The position numbers and the translations under genes were made by a program. Positions 11,640 through 22,664 of a DNA stretch of 64,000 bases are shown one piece after another. The stretch's first letter is position 1. Every line of letters begins with the position of its first letter. The notes beneath the pieces were generated by a model, which did no database searches, was not told where the DNA came from, and saw nothing but the letters and a program-made list of their open reading frames with translations. Location of the stretch: assembly GCA_022410635.1 (NCBI GenBank), contig JAJVDF010000215.1, positions 621,946-685,945 of the forward strand, given 5' to 3'. The stretch is from Tretioscincus oriximinensis. Taxonomy: Eukaryota; Chordata; Lepidosauria; Squamata; Gymnophthalmidae.

Positions 11640-12850
11640 ATTGGATGTGTGTAGAATTCTACCAGACAGACAGCCAGCCTTTCATCTCAGCTCTTTCCAA
11701 TCGGAGAACCTCCTCTCCACTTAGAATTTGAAAGGTGGAGATCATTAAATTTCAATAAGTACAAGCTTCCTGAATGAAGTGGGAAAAAAACTGCTAAGGA
11801 AAAAAGCTAAACAGTGGCGTAATAGTTCATTTATTTGATAAAAGAACTTTCATTCTCAAGAGAAATCCCACTTGGACTAAGTAGCACTCTTGGGGACCAT
11901 TCCTCAGTAGCCTTGAAAAGTGGTCTAGAAACCCTGAGAGAATTCANTTGGATTTTTCAATTCCATCTGTTTGGCCTCTCAAATCAAGCAAGGCAGCCAA
12001 AAGATTAGTAGCAAATACTGTATCACCTGATCACAGTTTTCATACTCTGTTTTTTTCCGTCCTTCTGTACTTCAGAACAAGGGCAGATAGTTCAGGTAAA
12101 CTCTCAAATTATGGTGTACAAACTAATATGTGCTTTTGTGAACTGTATTTATATTTTTAAAAACATGTACTGCCCAAAGTATTTGCTTACCCATAAAAGT
12201 TAATGCAGGTGGTATAGCAAGTACTTTTGGCAATACAGTTGTACATTCAGCCAAAATAACTTTGTTACCATGTGTTCTGCCAATAGTTAAAAAGGGACTT
12301 CTGGAATAGGTAGGTCAAACACCTAATTCAGCTAGGAATCTCTTCAGTTTTTTGTGGTTCTAGCTTCAGAAATAGAGAATATTATTGTGTCTCCACTGAA
12401 ACATCCTCTTGTCAGTGGAGAAGGTTCTCACCACCAATATGCCCTCAGGCATCTCAGACATATGTCATCTTATGCTGCTGGGGAAAAAGGCAAAATGTTC
12501 CTTGATCATTCCTATGTCTCAATCTATGACAATAGGTTGAGACATGGCCAATGGTTCATCATAGGNAATAACAATGGGCACTTCCTCACAGGTTTCTCCT
12601 ACCGGGTTGGTAGGATCTTCATGGTGCTTCTGCTACACAAGACAACGGAGCTTTTGCTGTCCTTCTGGGATCCAACCGGGGAAAAGCTTCTTTGTAACAA
12701 AATAACAGATTGCAGATGTTCTCCTGAAGTGTCTGCTGCTTCCATACGAAGCTGCCTGCAGCCCTTGTACCACGAGAAGACGCCAGCCAGGACTGCAGAA
12801 TCATAGCTGGCTAGTATGCATGGTACGAGCTTCTTTGTCCCTTCAGCCTT
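11640..12850 (+). repeat. Gene-less relic of the OR tandem unit (unit D)
   Basis: This stretch aligns by eye with the 5' parts of units A, B and C: 'agaaatcccacttggactaa' at 11860, the run 'caagcaaggcagccaaaaga' at 11986, and a shared block near 12320-12380 with B (about 21700) and C (about 26330). The similarity stops near 12.9 kb, before the point where an OR would lie. Open frames here, including one of 150 codons at 12354-12806, are not coding. Confidence 0.6.
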
Positions 12851-14950
12851 TCTCTTTTCAGTTCACTGCGGATTTGGGAGTTAAATATGAACAGAGGGGC
12901 GATTGGNTTTTTCCAGGTGTAAACACCATTTAAGGTTTTACCCTGCAGTCTGACAGGGACCAATATTTGGTTTCAATTCAAAAAAGAAAGGAATGATGAT
13001 GATGATGATGATTGTGGGGACTCCTGCCTAAGGGCTCAGGCTTTCTGACCCTTCAGATTAGAGATGCCACATATTTACCTGGGATCCAAACAAGCACCCA
13101 CGATCTGCTTNGCCTCCCAGCATCTATAAGCATGTAACAAGGCTCCTTTAAGCTATATGTATGGGCTTTATCTCAGTCCTTCTCCAGTAGTTGTGAAGTT
13201 GTGTACAATATTGTGATGAAAATAACCAAAGTAAGACATTTTATAAATNAAACCAATAACAGGTTTATTGATGTAACAGAACAAAGGTNGTAAATGGTAA
13301 AATAAAGATTGGATATAGCTGATAGCTCTAACCAGAGCACACACTCATATAATCAGTGAACTGAAAACATTCCAGTCAGGATTTAAAGCGACAGGCACTT
13401 CCTGCAAGCCTTCCTACAATTCCCNAGCATTCTCTGCAAGGCAGGAGCCAATGATCTTTTATGTGTCACTTCAAAATCTCGCGAGATTAGCCATGTTCAT
13501 ATTGCTGAATGTCCATCCTCCAAACTGTGTGAGACAGAATGCTGGACTAGGTAGGATCTGAGACAATTCAGTAGGGCCTCTTACGTTNTTGTGTCTCTAG
13601 ATCAGACTGGCACGTGAACAGTTCCAATCACACACCTGAGTTCACGATGTATGAGTGCGCACACCTTAATTTGTAACCTAAATAGAGATTTCAAGATGCA
13701 CTAAACAAAATACAGTATTATCCCAAAGCATTGAGAGCCTTTTTATAATATTGCCTGATGTCCTCACACATATATTTTAATTGAATAAAGGTCATTTCTA
13801 CTGATGAAAGAAGCATATTTGTATTTCTTTTTCCTAGTGCTGGTATTACCAAATCATATTTTATCCTAGTATTCGAGAAAATTTGTTATCTCACNCAAAT
13901 ATATCGTTCAAGAAAACTCTGGAAGTAATCAATTACCTCTCAGTCCCAGAAATGATTCTGGGAAGTCTTAGATTGTAGAATTTGTAAGACAGTGAGGTTT
14001 GGGGAAAAAGTCCCAAGTCTTTTTTTAAGATTGCATTCACCTATTTAAAAAGAACTCCATAGGAGCTAAGAATTAAGAATAAGAGGAGTCTTAGCGGATT
14101 GAGCTGAAATTCAATTTTCTAATTTAGGCCCCGTCACATGACATGTTAAAATTTAAAGCCACATTGGCATTAAGTTATGAAATATTACGAGCCCAGGCAT
14201 TCATACCATATCCTTTTGCAAACAAATCATTAGAAAATTTTAAAATTCATGTGGAACAGAGAAGATNCCTGAAGCCATTTTGAATTTCATTCCCAGTATC
14301 ACTTCTTCCACTTATTGATTTTGCAACTGTTTGTTATTTTAAAATGGAAGGACTGAGTATTCAGCGACAAGAAATTAGTAATTTGTCAACCAATCCCATG
14401 AGGCCTTGGGAGTCTACAGCTCTCAAAAAGCCCAGTTTCTCTTTTATCATTGGCTGCTGCTTGTTAGTTGGTGGGTGACAAAGGCAGAGAAAAATCATAG
14501 GCCCATTCCTCACAATGTTTTCTTACATGGTCCTTAACTTAACGGGATGTTTCAACATCATGACTCTTCAGCCGTACCTGTAAATGGAGAATTTGCAAAG
14601 CTTTAAAATGTATTAGGATTAGGAAAAATGTTGAAATACAAGCGTAATAACCCATTGTGGATCCCTTCTGGAAGCACTGCAAACTTCCCCATCTGAGCAG
14701 TTGCTTGCAGCNCTGGTGTATGCCACACTGTTACAGGAAGATGAATATCGTGAGAAGATGCCAGCCAGCAGGACTGCAGAATTGCGGCTGCCTAACATGC
14801 ATTGTATTTGTCTTCCTGGTTTCAGCTGCATTGCTCTCGCCAGCTCCACATGGATTTTTAAGGTAGGTATATCTCCAGTGAAATTCACAATCACTTTCAG
14901 AATACTGGTTTCACTTGTTATGTGGATGGATGCTAAGAATATAAAAAATG
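12851..14950. other. Intergenic DNA paralogous to OR-upstream segments
   Basis: Blocks at 13660-13880 match 32200-32430 (shared 'cactaaacaaaat', 'gtcatttctactgatg'). A block near 14740-14830 repeats part of 12750-12850 ('agaagatgccagccag...gactgcagaat'). A CR1 3'-end scrap lies at 13522-13602 ('gtgagacagaatgctggact', plus strand). No gene was seen. Confidence 0.45.
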
Positions 14951-14954
14951 AGAG

Positions 14955-15420
14955 CAGCCNGGCTTAATCGGGCTGGAGCCCATCTAGTTCAGCCTTTTGT
15001 CTCACACAGTAGCCCACCAATTGCACCTGGGCAGTCTGGAANAGAAGGCAAAATTTTCACCTATTCTTGCCATCCTGCAAATGGCATTTTAGAAATCCCC
15101 CCTGATATCCATCCTAGTAGCTGTTTACACCTTTGGTGTCCATGATCATGTCTAATAGTCTCTTAAAGCTATCCAGGTTGATAGCTACCACCACCTCTTC
15201 CAGAAGTAAATTCCAAAGGCCGATGACCCTCTGGATGAAAAAACACTTTCCCTTTTCTGTCCTCACTCTTCTGCCCACCAGTTTCAAGGGATGTCCCCTG
15301 GTCCTAGTGTTGTGCAATAGAGAAAAAACATTTATCTCTATTTACCTTATTCATCCTGGGCATGATTTTATACATTTCAATCAGATCACCTCTTAAACAC
15401 CCAGACAACATTGCAGCTGG
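14955..15420 (-). mobile_element. CR1 LINE 3' fragment (minus strand)
   Basis: Reading the minus strand gives the CR1 C-terminal signature (FFIQRVIGLWNLLLEEVVVA, then ...LDSFKRLLDMIMDTKG), followed by the CR1 3' UTR motif of 'ctgcccaggtgcaattggtg' type. The open frame is broken in places. The copy is 5'-truncated. Confidence 0.85.
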
Positions 15421-15646
15421 ATTTCGTAAAGGCCTTGGAGGTTTGAGGCTGTGAGGAGATTTTTAATTTTTTAAAACATTGTATTTTCCTACCTGAATTC
15501 AACAAGGAAACCAGTTTTTNCATGCCCTGCGCTGCTGAAAAGAACTGTGAGAAAGGGCTGGAGCTCCTGGAAGGTCTCTCAGTTGTGTCCACATGGGACT
15601 GTCATGACAAGAAAAGAGCACATCATGTGACACAATCAGGACTAGA

Positions 15647-15770
15647 AGAAGGAGAAGAAGGAGGAGGAGGAGGAGGAGCAGGGAAGACAGAAGAAAAAGA
15701 AAGAAGCAGCAACAGAAGAATAATTGGGTTTTTATACCCCACTTTTCTCACCTGAAGGGACTCAAATTGG
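15647..15770 (-). mobile_element. Truncated SINE, Bov-B-tail-like family (minus strand)
   Basis: Only the 3' part is present: a GAA/GGA-rich tail and 'gggtttttataccccactttt...gggactcaaattggctaag'. Confidence 0.8.
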
Positions 15771-16369
15771 CTAAGAGACTTGAAGGAAATAGAGTAATAT
15801 TGGACCTTCCAGTCCTAAATGCTACCACTGCTGGATCCTCACACTTAGGTGAGGAAATCTCCCATAATCATGCCATAATAGTGAAAGCACATTATGATAA
15901 ATATAACCTTGTTATATAAACTGAAAAAACCAAAGGTAAAAAAATATTGAATCATGGTAGAAATTGTTTATTTTTAAACAAATAATTTCCATTCTCAAGA
16001 GAAAAATATTGCTTGGAGTAACTTTGGGGATGTTTCTCGCTGGAATTTAAAAGTGGTCTAAATGTGCTGTATGTTTGGCTTATCAAAACAAGCAATGCAG
16101 TCAAAAGTAATAGTAAACATGTCCTGATCACAGTATCTATTCTGTATTTTCTCCATCCTCCTGCATGTCAATACAAGGACACATAAACAAAGAATTAAAT
16201 ATTCCACGACCAACCCAGGTAAACTCTCAAAATTCTCTCAAAATGAATTATTGGATAAGAACTAGTAGGAGTTTTTGTGAAATGTATTCCTTTTTTTNNA
16301 AAAAAAATTGTATATCACTATAATAGTTTGCTAGGAGATGCACATAACAATGTAAATAATTATTTAGGC

Positions 16370-16545
16370 TATGGAACTGTCTTCCCCTTGAGGTGCATCA
16401 GACACCATGTGTGCATTCAGAAAACGTTTGAAGACATACTTCTTTAACCTGGCCTTTGGATGAAAAACTGGTTTTTATTGTTAACCATCTTGAGACCTTA
16501 AGGTGCAGGGCAGTATAGAAATGTAAATAAAAAAATAAATCCAGA
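16370..16545 (+). mobile_element. L2 LINE 3' end
   Basis: It contains 'tatggaactgtcttcccctt', the WN-LP-EV-type end of an L2 reverse transcriptase ORF, then 'cttgagaccttaaggtgcag' and a TAAATAAAAAAATAAAT tail. The open frame is decayed. Confidence 0.75.
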
Positions 16546-16624
16546 GGAGGGAGTCCTATCTGTTATATAAATACATATATATAGGTACACTAAATCTACC
16601 GTTTGATGTTTATTATTTTGTCAA

Positions 16625-17235
16625 ATATTCTATTTTTGCCAGTCATTTGGTCGTCACCANGGGATGGATAGATTCTTCTGTTTGGTCTATAAGAGAATGG
16701 TTTTCTTACTTATTAAATGTTATGAAATTTGACTTAATTCTTGAAAAAAGATTAAAATATATTGGTATACGACTATCCCATTCCTGGTTGACTAAATAGC
16801 AAGTATTTATTATATATGCATTATCCCAGAAAGCCCAATTAGTTTATGATACCGTTATATCTTACATGGAATTAAGACTTTTTAATATAATTCTGTTATC
16901 TTCCCTCTGTCTTAGGTGTGGGTGGGGTGGGTGGGTTAGGGGTAGGCTGACCAGATGACACCTTTTTTTTGGAGGGGGGGTTTGAAAACCCAGTTTTGGG
17001 ATGCCTCCCAGTTTTTTCTGAGGATTTTTTTTCAAAAAAATATTTTTTTTGAAATTTCTTTTGTTTTTTAATTTTTTTTCCTCAGAGGAAAGGGGTAATC
17101 TGTCAGCCTAGTTAGGGGTATGTTTTGTTTTGATCTACGTGTACATTCTTTTTTATGTATATTATTGTTTACTGTATTCAGATTGTTTGCATTGTTTTGA
17201 TTACAAATATTAAAAAAAGAAATTAATATATAAAA
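16625..17235 (+). mobile_element. L1-type LINE 3' fragment, split by a MITE
   Basis: It is homologous to the L1 tail at 43950-44920 (shared 'gtaagagaatggttgtcata...ttttatgaaatttgatttaa' type sequence). The inferred frame has REWLSYLL...EKRLRYIGI-like residues but is broken. A hairpin MITE sits at 16943-17110 and the L1 sequence resumes after it. Confidence 0.7.
16943..17110. mobile_element. Palindromic hAT-like MITE, copy 2
   Basis: Termini TAGGCTGACCAGATGA and ...TCAGCCTA, with exact 8-base target duplications GTTAGGGG at 16935-16942 and 17111-17118. It is inserted in an L1 fragment, so the pre-insertion sequence can be inferred. Confidence 0.88.
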
Positions 17236-17524
17236 AAAGAGTCCTTAATATTATTTTTCACTGTAATAATATAATTGTTTCTTGGTGGTTTTTTTTTAAC
17301 CTCTTATTTGGGTTTTGATTGCAAGTATATGAGAGTAAACATTGAAATCTGCCTGCTTTTTTGTGTCTTCCACCTTATTCATTGTTTATTTGCACACCAT
17401 AAGGAGAATGATGTCTAACTAAATTCATAATGCAGAAAATTATCTGAAGTGATTTTTTTGGGGGGTGGGGCAGGTAGGAAGGGAGGAAAGAAGGAAGGAT
17501 TCAGACTTTTCCTTATTATTCTTA

Positions 17525-17715
17525 AATAAATTACTTCAGAAAAAAATAATGCTAGTTCTAATAGTTGAATTTATTTTACTGTAAAAAGGAGTAATTACGA
17601 TCAAATATAAGTAATAACCAGCTTATTACTTATATTTGATCGTAATTACTCCTTTTTACAGTAAAATAAATGCAACTATTAGAACTAGCATTAATTTTTT
17701 CTGAAGTAATTTATT
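17525..17715. repeat. Near-perfect long hairpin (about 92-base arms)
   Basis: Bases 17525-17616 are repeated almost exactly in reverse complement at about 17623-17715, with only a few spacer bases ('accagc'). Units B (about 22250) and C (about 26895) have a single copy of the arm sequence at the same place, so the second arm is a local inverted duplication private to unit A. Confidence 0.9.
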
Positions 17716-18604
17716 CACATAATGGATACAAATGTCTCAGGCGTTTTATATGTACAAATAGGAATGCAATCTGTAGGGCACATAGCATTCTTTAATGGCC
17801 AACAGTTTTGTGTCAGAAATATCTCACTGCAGTGAAATGATCAGATAAGAAAGGATTTTATATGTGTGACAGTTCCTCCACTTTTTATGTTTCATAGAAT
17901 GGTCCAAATTTGAGCAGACATGCGGTTTTTTTTGGGGTCTTTATAGGTTAATAAACTCTTGTATTTGCATCCACACTTGAATTCCTTTTGCTTATATTTA
18001 ATCTCACATGTGTGCTCATCATCATCAGTCTTAATTGTGGTCCAGAGAAAGTGCAGCTTGTATATAATAGAAATATAATGTACTGTATACATTGTACTAA
18101 CTGAATACATTGAATGCTAAAAGGTAACTGTGATAAGCAGATGATGTTATTTGAAACCATTTATCCCCTCTTTTTCAAAAAATGATGCCAAACCTGCAAG
18201 AGGACTTGAGAACAATTAAACAATATTATTAAAAACGATCTCTCATTCTATAGGAATCCTTCTCAGTGTATACAATAAAGTGTACACACTGGCTGCAATA
18301 TTTATCTGAAAAGTGTTAATTGACTACACAAAAGGTTGAGAAGTTTTCCATTCCATTCAAGGACAAAGGAAACTCCAAAATATTTAATTAGGTGATCGAT
18401 GATCACAGCATTGTGAGCTACTGTTAAGAGAATTATAACAGGTTGATTACTAGCTGCCTTTATGTTGTATGGATTGTTTAATAATACAACAATTTAAGAT
18501 ATTAATTCTAACCTATAAGGCTCTAAATAACTTGAGGTCCCAAAATCTAAAGGAATGTCTTCTCCCATACCAACCTGCCAGTGCCTTGAGATCTATAGGG
18601 AAGG
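17716..18604. other. Unit A spacer
   Basis: Single-copy spacer within the OR unit. It aligns with about 22380-22660 and 23740-23970 of unit B and with 27050-27420 and 27760-27960 of unit C. No gene was seen. Confidence 0.5.
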
Positions 18605-18910
18605 CATGAATGGCTCAGTCGCTTAGGAATTCGTCTCTCGCCTGGGAGATGGGGTTTCGAAGCCCTGTGTTGGACATGGGGAGAGGTGAGCACCTTTCAC
18701 TAGCCTGTAGCTCTAGCCAACCCAGCTATTCGAAAGCATGAATTGTAAAAAAATTGCAACTGACTNCAAGTAGATACATGGGAACCACCACAACCTGGTG
18801 GGGAAGATAGAATGTGAGCCTTTGGGCAAAATACCCTTGTAAGCCGCTTTGAGTCCCTTTGAAAAGGTGAGAAAAGCGGGGTATAAGAACCAAGTTCTTC
18901 TTCTTCTTCT
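18605..18910 (+). mobile_element. SINE, Bov-B-tail-like family (full length)
   Basis: Head 'atggctcagtcgcttagga', B-box-like 'gtttcgaagccctgtg', complete body, 3' end 'gaaaagcggggtataagaac' and a (TTC)n tail. A good reference copy for the family in this window. Confidence 0.92.
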
Positions 18911-18944
18911 GATTGTACCACCTTCCTCAGTGGCAAAGAGGCTG

Positions 18945-19215
18945 GGAACCTAGGATAAGGTCTTCTCTGTGGCTGCCCCCAGACTATGGAACAACCTTCT
19001 CCTTGAGGTGCGTCAATCACCATCTTTGTATGCATTCAGGAAACTCTTTAACTTGGCCTTTGGCTGAAANTTTTTTTCTCCCTTCCCTACCTTCAGATAC
19101 TGTTGTTTAAATATGGTATTTTGGTTTTAATACTTTTTTTAAAATTTTAGCCACTTTGCAACTTTCAGGTATAGGGCAGAATAGAAATGAAAATAAATAA
19201 TAAATAAGTAAATAA
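18945..19215 (+). mobile_element. L2 LINE 3' end
   Basis: It reads 'actatggaacaaccttctcc...ttaacttggcctttggctga', the end of the L2 ORF, then 'caggtatagggcagaatag' and an AAATAAATAAGTAAATAAAT tail. The tail stops about 45 bases before the OR coding exon of unit A. Confidence 0.8.
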
Positions 19216-19258
19216 ATAAATTTTGCTTTCTGTTTTCCTAATGTTCCTTTCTCATAGG

Positions 19259-20194
19259 ATGGGGAGAGATAATCAGACAGCTGTCTCTGAATTCATTCTT
19301 CTTAGCATTGCCAGCAGACAGAAATGGAACACAGTACATTTTACCATCTTCTTAATCATGTACGTTATCACAGTACTTGGAAATGTGACCATTGTGCTAG
19401 CCATAATGCTGAACGGCCATCTCTTCCACACTCCCATGTACTTCCTACTGAGCAATCTCTCGCTTGTGGACATCTGTTTCACAACAGCCACTGTGCCCAA
19501 AATGTTGGCAGGGACACTTTCCGGAATGAATAAGATTTCGTACAGTGGGTGCCTGGCACAGATGTATTTCTTTATTGCCTTTGGCATCACTGATAGCTTT
19601 CTCTTGGCTTCTATGGCACTGGATCGCTATGTGGCCATCTGTCGCCCGTTGCATTATGCAACAGTGATGAGTAGTCGGATTTGTGTTATCCTGGTAGTTG
19701 TTTCTTGGCTAGTCTCTCATCTCCACTCTCTCCTGCACACCCTGTTGATGTCCCGCCTTTCTTTCTGTGCCTCCAATCTAGTACCACACTTTTTTTGTGA
19801 TGTCTTTCCACTGCTTAAGCTCTCTTGCTCCAACACAGATCTGAACACCTTGGTAGTGCACACAGAAGGATTTCTGATTGTTAACGGAGCTCTAGCGTTC
19901 ATTGTCCTTTCATACACACGTATCCTTATGGCTGTGCTGCGGATACCATCTGTGAAAGGAAAGAAAAAGACCTTCTCCACCTGTGGATCACACCTGACTG
20001 TGGTTGCCTTATTCTACGGTACGGTCATCTGGGTCTACTTCCAACCCTCATCGAGTTTCTCAGCTGAAAAGGACACACTAGCAGCCATTATGTACACTAT
20101 TGTTACACCCATGCTCAACCCCTTCATCTACACCTTGAGGAACGAAAAGATGAAAGAGGCACTGAGGAAACTTTTTACTAGGAATGTAAACTAA
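19259..20194 (+). CDS. Olfactory receptor, OR1-like, intact (unit A)
   Basis: A class II odorant receptor of 311 residues, expected at the olfactory cilium membrane. Seen in the sequence: an N-terminal N-Q-T glycosylation site, GN in TM1, HTPMYFLLSNLSLVDICF at TM2, MALDRYVAICRPLHYATVMS after TM3 (DRY at 122-124), SRLSFCASN...HFFCDVFPLLKLSCS in the second outer loop, FSTCGSHL at TM6 and NPFIYTLRNEK at TM7. LHYATVMS and the KGKKKTFSTCGSHL stretch resemble the mammalian OR1 family. The ATG at 19259 is preferred to an in-frame ATG at 19241 because a splice acceptor ('ttcctttctcatag', AG at 19256-19257) lies between them. It is the only undamaged gene of the three-unit array and has no ambiguous base. 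Confidence 0.95.
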   Translation: MGRDNQTAVSEFILLSIASRQKWNTVHFTIFLIMYVITVLGNVTIVLAIMLNGHLFHTPMYFLLSNLSLVDICFTTATVPKMLAGTLSGMNKISYSGCLAQMYFFIAFGITDSFLLASMALDRYVAICRPLHYATVMSSRICVILVVVSWLVSHLHSLLHTLLMSRLSFCASNLVPHFFCDVFPLLKLSCSNTDLNTLVVHTEGFLIVNGALAFIVLSYTRILMAVLRIPSVKGKKKTFSTCGSHLTVVALFYGTVIWVYFQPSSSFSAEKDTLAAIMYTIVTPMLNPFIYTLRNEKMKEALRKLFTRNVN

Positions 20195-20577
20195 TTCTTG
20201 AGGTTATGCACACACTACGTTTGTGGATAGTCTAAGATGAATTGTTTTCCCTCACAAGCCAGCATCCGTGAAAGTNTGTCACTGGACCAGACTGGAGAAA
20301 ACAGTGGCTCTTACTATAGGATGTAGGTTGTCTCAATACTTTTAAACATTCAAGGAAGCCTCCCTCTAAGTATGACATTTTGTGAGTGGAGGAACATGAC
20401 TGTTCTGCATAGAGTCCTAAACTGAACCCAACAGAACTCCTTTGGCATGAAATAGCGTAGCAACTTCCCATCCAACAGTGTCTGACCTTACAAATGTGCT
20501 TCTGGAAGAATGGGTAAACATTCTTAGGGGAAGGCTTATGAGACAGATTGAAGCTGTGAACNCTGCAAAATTATATA

Positions 20578-20672
20578 TTTTGATAGTGTAGTGTAGATAG
20601 ATAGGTCGACAGATATGTCGATAGATGATTAGATAGACAGATAGATATAGATGGATAGATACATAGATAGAG
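20578..20672. repeat. GATA/GACA-type microsatellite
   Basis: Imperfect TAGA, GATA and TCGACAGA repeats. It lies close to the junction between units A and B. Confidence 0.85.
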
Positions 20673-21264
20673 CCTCCCTTTTCTCTCCTCAAATCATGTC
20701 TGATCCATTGCAGAAATATGCAATTGTAGACATCAATTTAAAGTCCCACTATTCCCATAGTTTCTACACAGTTCTGATACTCCTGATCATTACTAGTTGT
20801 ATAGATACCACATTCCTAGAAGAGACACTAAATTCTAACCTTAGCTTTTTCAATTGGGCAGCTAAAAGACCATATGTGTGGTCTTCTCCAGTTAGAATTT
20901 GAAATGTGGACATCAACAGATTTCAATAGGTACAAACTTGTTGGGTGAACTGAAAAAAATCTCATAAAGAAAAAATATTTAACAATTGTAAAAATAGTTT
21001 ATTTCTTTAATAAACAACTTTTATTCTCAAGAGAAATTCCACTTGGACTAACTAGGACTCCTGGGGACATTTCTCAGTAGACTTGGAAAGTGCTCCAGAA
21101 ATACTGATATAATCCACTTTGATGTTTCACTTTTTGTATGTTTAGTCTTTAAAATAAGCAAGTCAACCAAAAGACTAATAGCTAACATGGCTTGATGGCA
21201 TTTTCTGTATTAGGATTTTTGCATCTTTCTGAATTTAAGTACAAAGACAGTTAAGAACAGCATC

Positions 21265-21474
21265 TAGGCTGACCAGATGACCCCTTTTGGGGAGGTTTGA
21301 AAACCCGTTTTTGGGGTGCCTCCAGTTTTTTCTGAGGAAAAAAAAATAAAAAACAAAATATTTTTCGGAAAAAAAAAGTTTTTTGAAAGAAGTTTCCTCA
21401 GAAAAAACTGGGACGCACCCCAAAACCGGGTTTTCAAACCCACCCACCCCAAAAGGGGTCATCTGGTCAGCATA
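21265..21474. mobile_element. Palindromic hAT-like MITE, copy 3
   Basis: Termini TAGGCTGACCAGATGACCCC and GGGGTCATCTGGTCAGCATA, with an A/T-rich centre. The copy interrupts unit B sequence that is continuous in units A, C and D. No clean 8-base duplication was seen here. Confidence 0.85.
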
Positions 21475-22664
21475 TTAATCTTCCAAGATAAATTCTCAAA
21501 ACTTTCTTGAAATGAATTATTGGACACAAAATAGTATTTATTTATGTGAATTGCATTCCTATCTTTTTAAAACACTGAGCAACTACTATAATTGGTTGCT
21601 CAAGGGATGCATCATAAAAATAATCCCAAATGACTTTGTATGCCATGCTTGGCTGATGTGAGAAGAGGCCTCTGGAATAGTTAGGGTGTTGATCTAATTT
21701 AGCTAGGTTTTTCTTCAGCTTTCTAGGGTTTTAACTTCAATATTCTAAGTGCCTCCATTCAAATGTCCTCCAGTGTAAATTTTTCTTCCCCTAGGTATCA
21801 AGTGTCCTGTTATTCAGTGGATATTTTTGCTACCAACCATGAAGGCACAATGTCCTAGACTGGGATAAGAGAAGACCTATGGTAATAATAGGCAATAATA
21901 ATTTGGGGATTCAATTAAAAAAGGAAGGGAATTCCTATTTTTTTGCCATGACTAAGAAATCTAGTTGTTCAGGTGAACTAAAGGTCTTTACTGTTTAGCC
22001 ATTTCTCAAGGATAACTTTCTCTGCAGTAACATAACTGGTTCTTGCTTTTTATCTCAGGTTTAGGTTTTGTTTGCTAATGTGCTGAAGGTACCGTTTGAT
22101 AAGCAAACCACCATTTCATGTCCTCCATTTTATCCATTGTTATTTGAGACAAACACAAGGAGAATGGTGTCCAGATTAAGTCATGGTGCAAAAAATAAGT
22201 AAGGAAGGAAAAAAGGAAAGATTCAGATGTCTTATTATCCTAAGAGAAATTATTTCAAGGAAATTTTCTCTTATGCTTGTTTTAGTAGTAAAGAAAGAGA
22301 AGAAACAATTGGCTGGATTTCATTATCTTGATCCAATATTGAATAATTGTGATCAAACTTAAATAGTTGAGCACACAGTGGATATAATAAATGCCGCCTA
22401 CCCTTGGCCAAGAAGTTCATGAATAAGAATGAATCAGTATGAATTACAAGTTGTTTAAAGTGTCAAACACTTGGTCAGGCTTCAGAAATATCTCACTGAC
22501 GTCAGATACCTTGATAAGAAAGGCATTTATATGTATGTCACTCCTTCTAATCCCACTTTTTAAATCTCATGGAACGGTTGAAATTTGAGCAGTAGGTATG
22601 CACTTTTTAAAGAAAATAAAGCTCCATAATCTCTAGTGTTTGCATATACATTGGAATCCCTTTT

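Larger units (their letters stand above)
15890..20690 (+). repeat. OR tandem-array unit A
   Basis: First of three tandem units of about 5 kb. Unit markers are 'attctcaagagaaaaatatt' near 15990, 'aagcaatgcagtcaaaag' near 16090, a mid-unit block near 17500-18300, and the OR at 19259-20194. Homologous markers in B lie about 4.9-5.2 kb further on, and in C another 4.9-5.2 kb on. Boundaries are approximate because each unit carries its own insertions. Confidence 0.8.

Noticed and set aside
12354..12806. 150-codon frame
   Set aside because: It lies in OR-unit spacer sequence shared with units B and C, where the frame is not kept.
18605..18690. tRNA-like sequence with A and B boxes
   Set aside because: It is the head of a SINE present about twelve times, not a functional tRNA gene; no cloverleaf acceptor stem could be made.
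19241..19258. Upstream in-frame ATG for the unit A receptor
   Set aside because: A splice acceptor lies between it and the ATG at 19259, so these codons are probably intronic.
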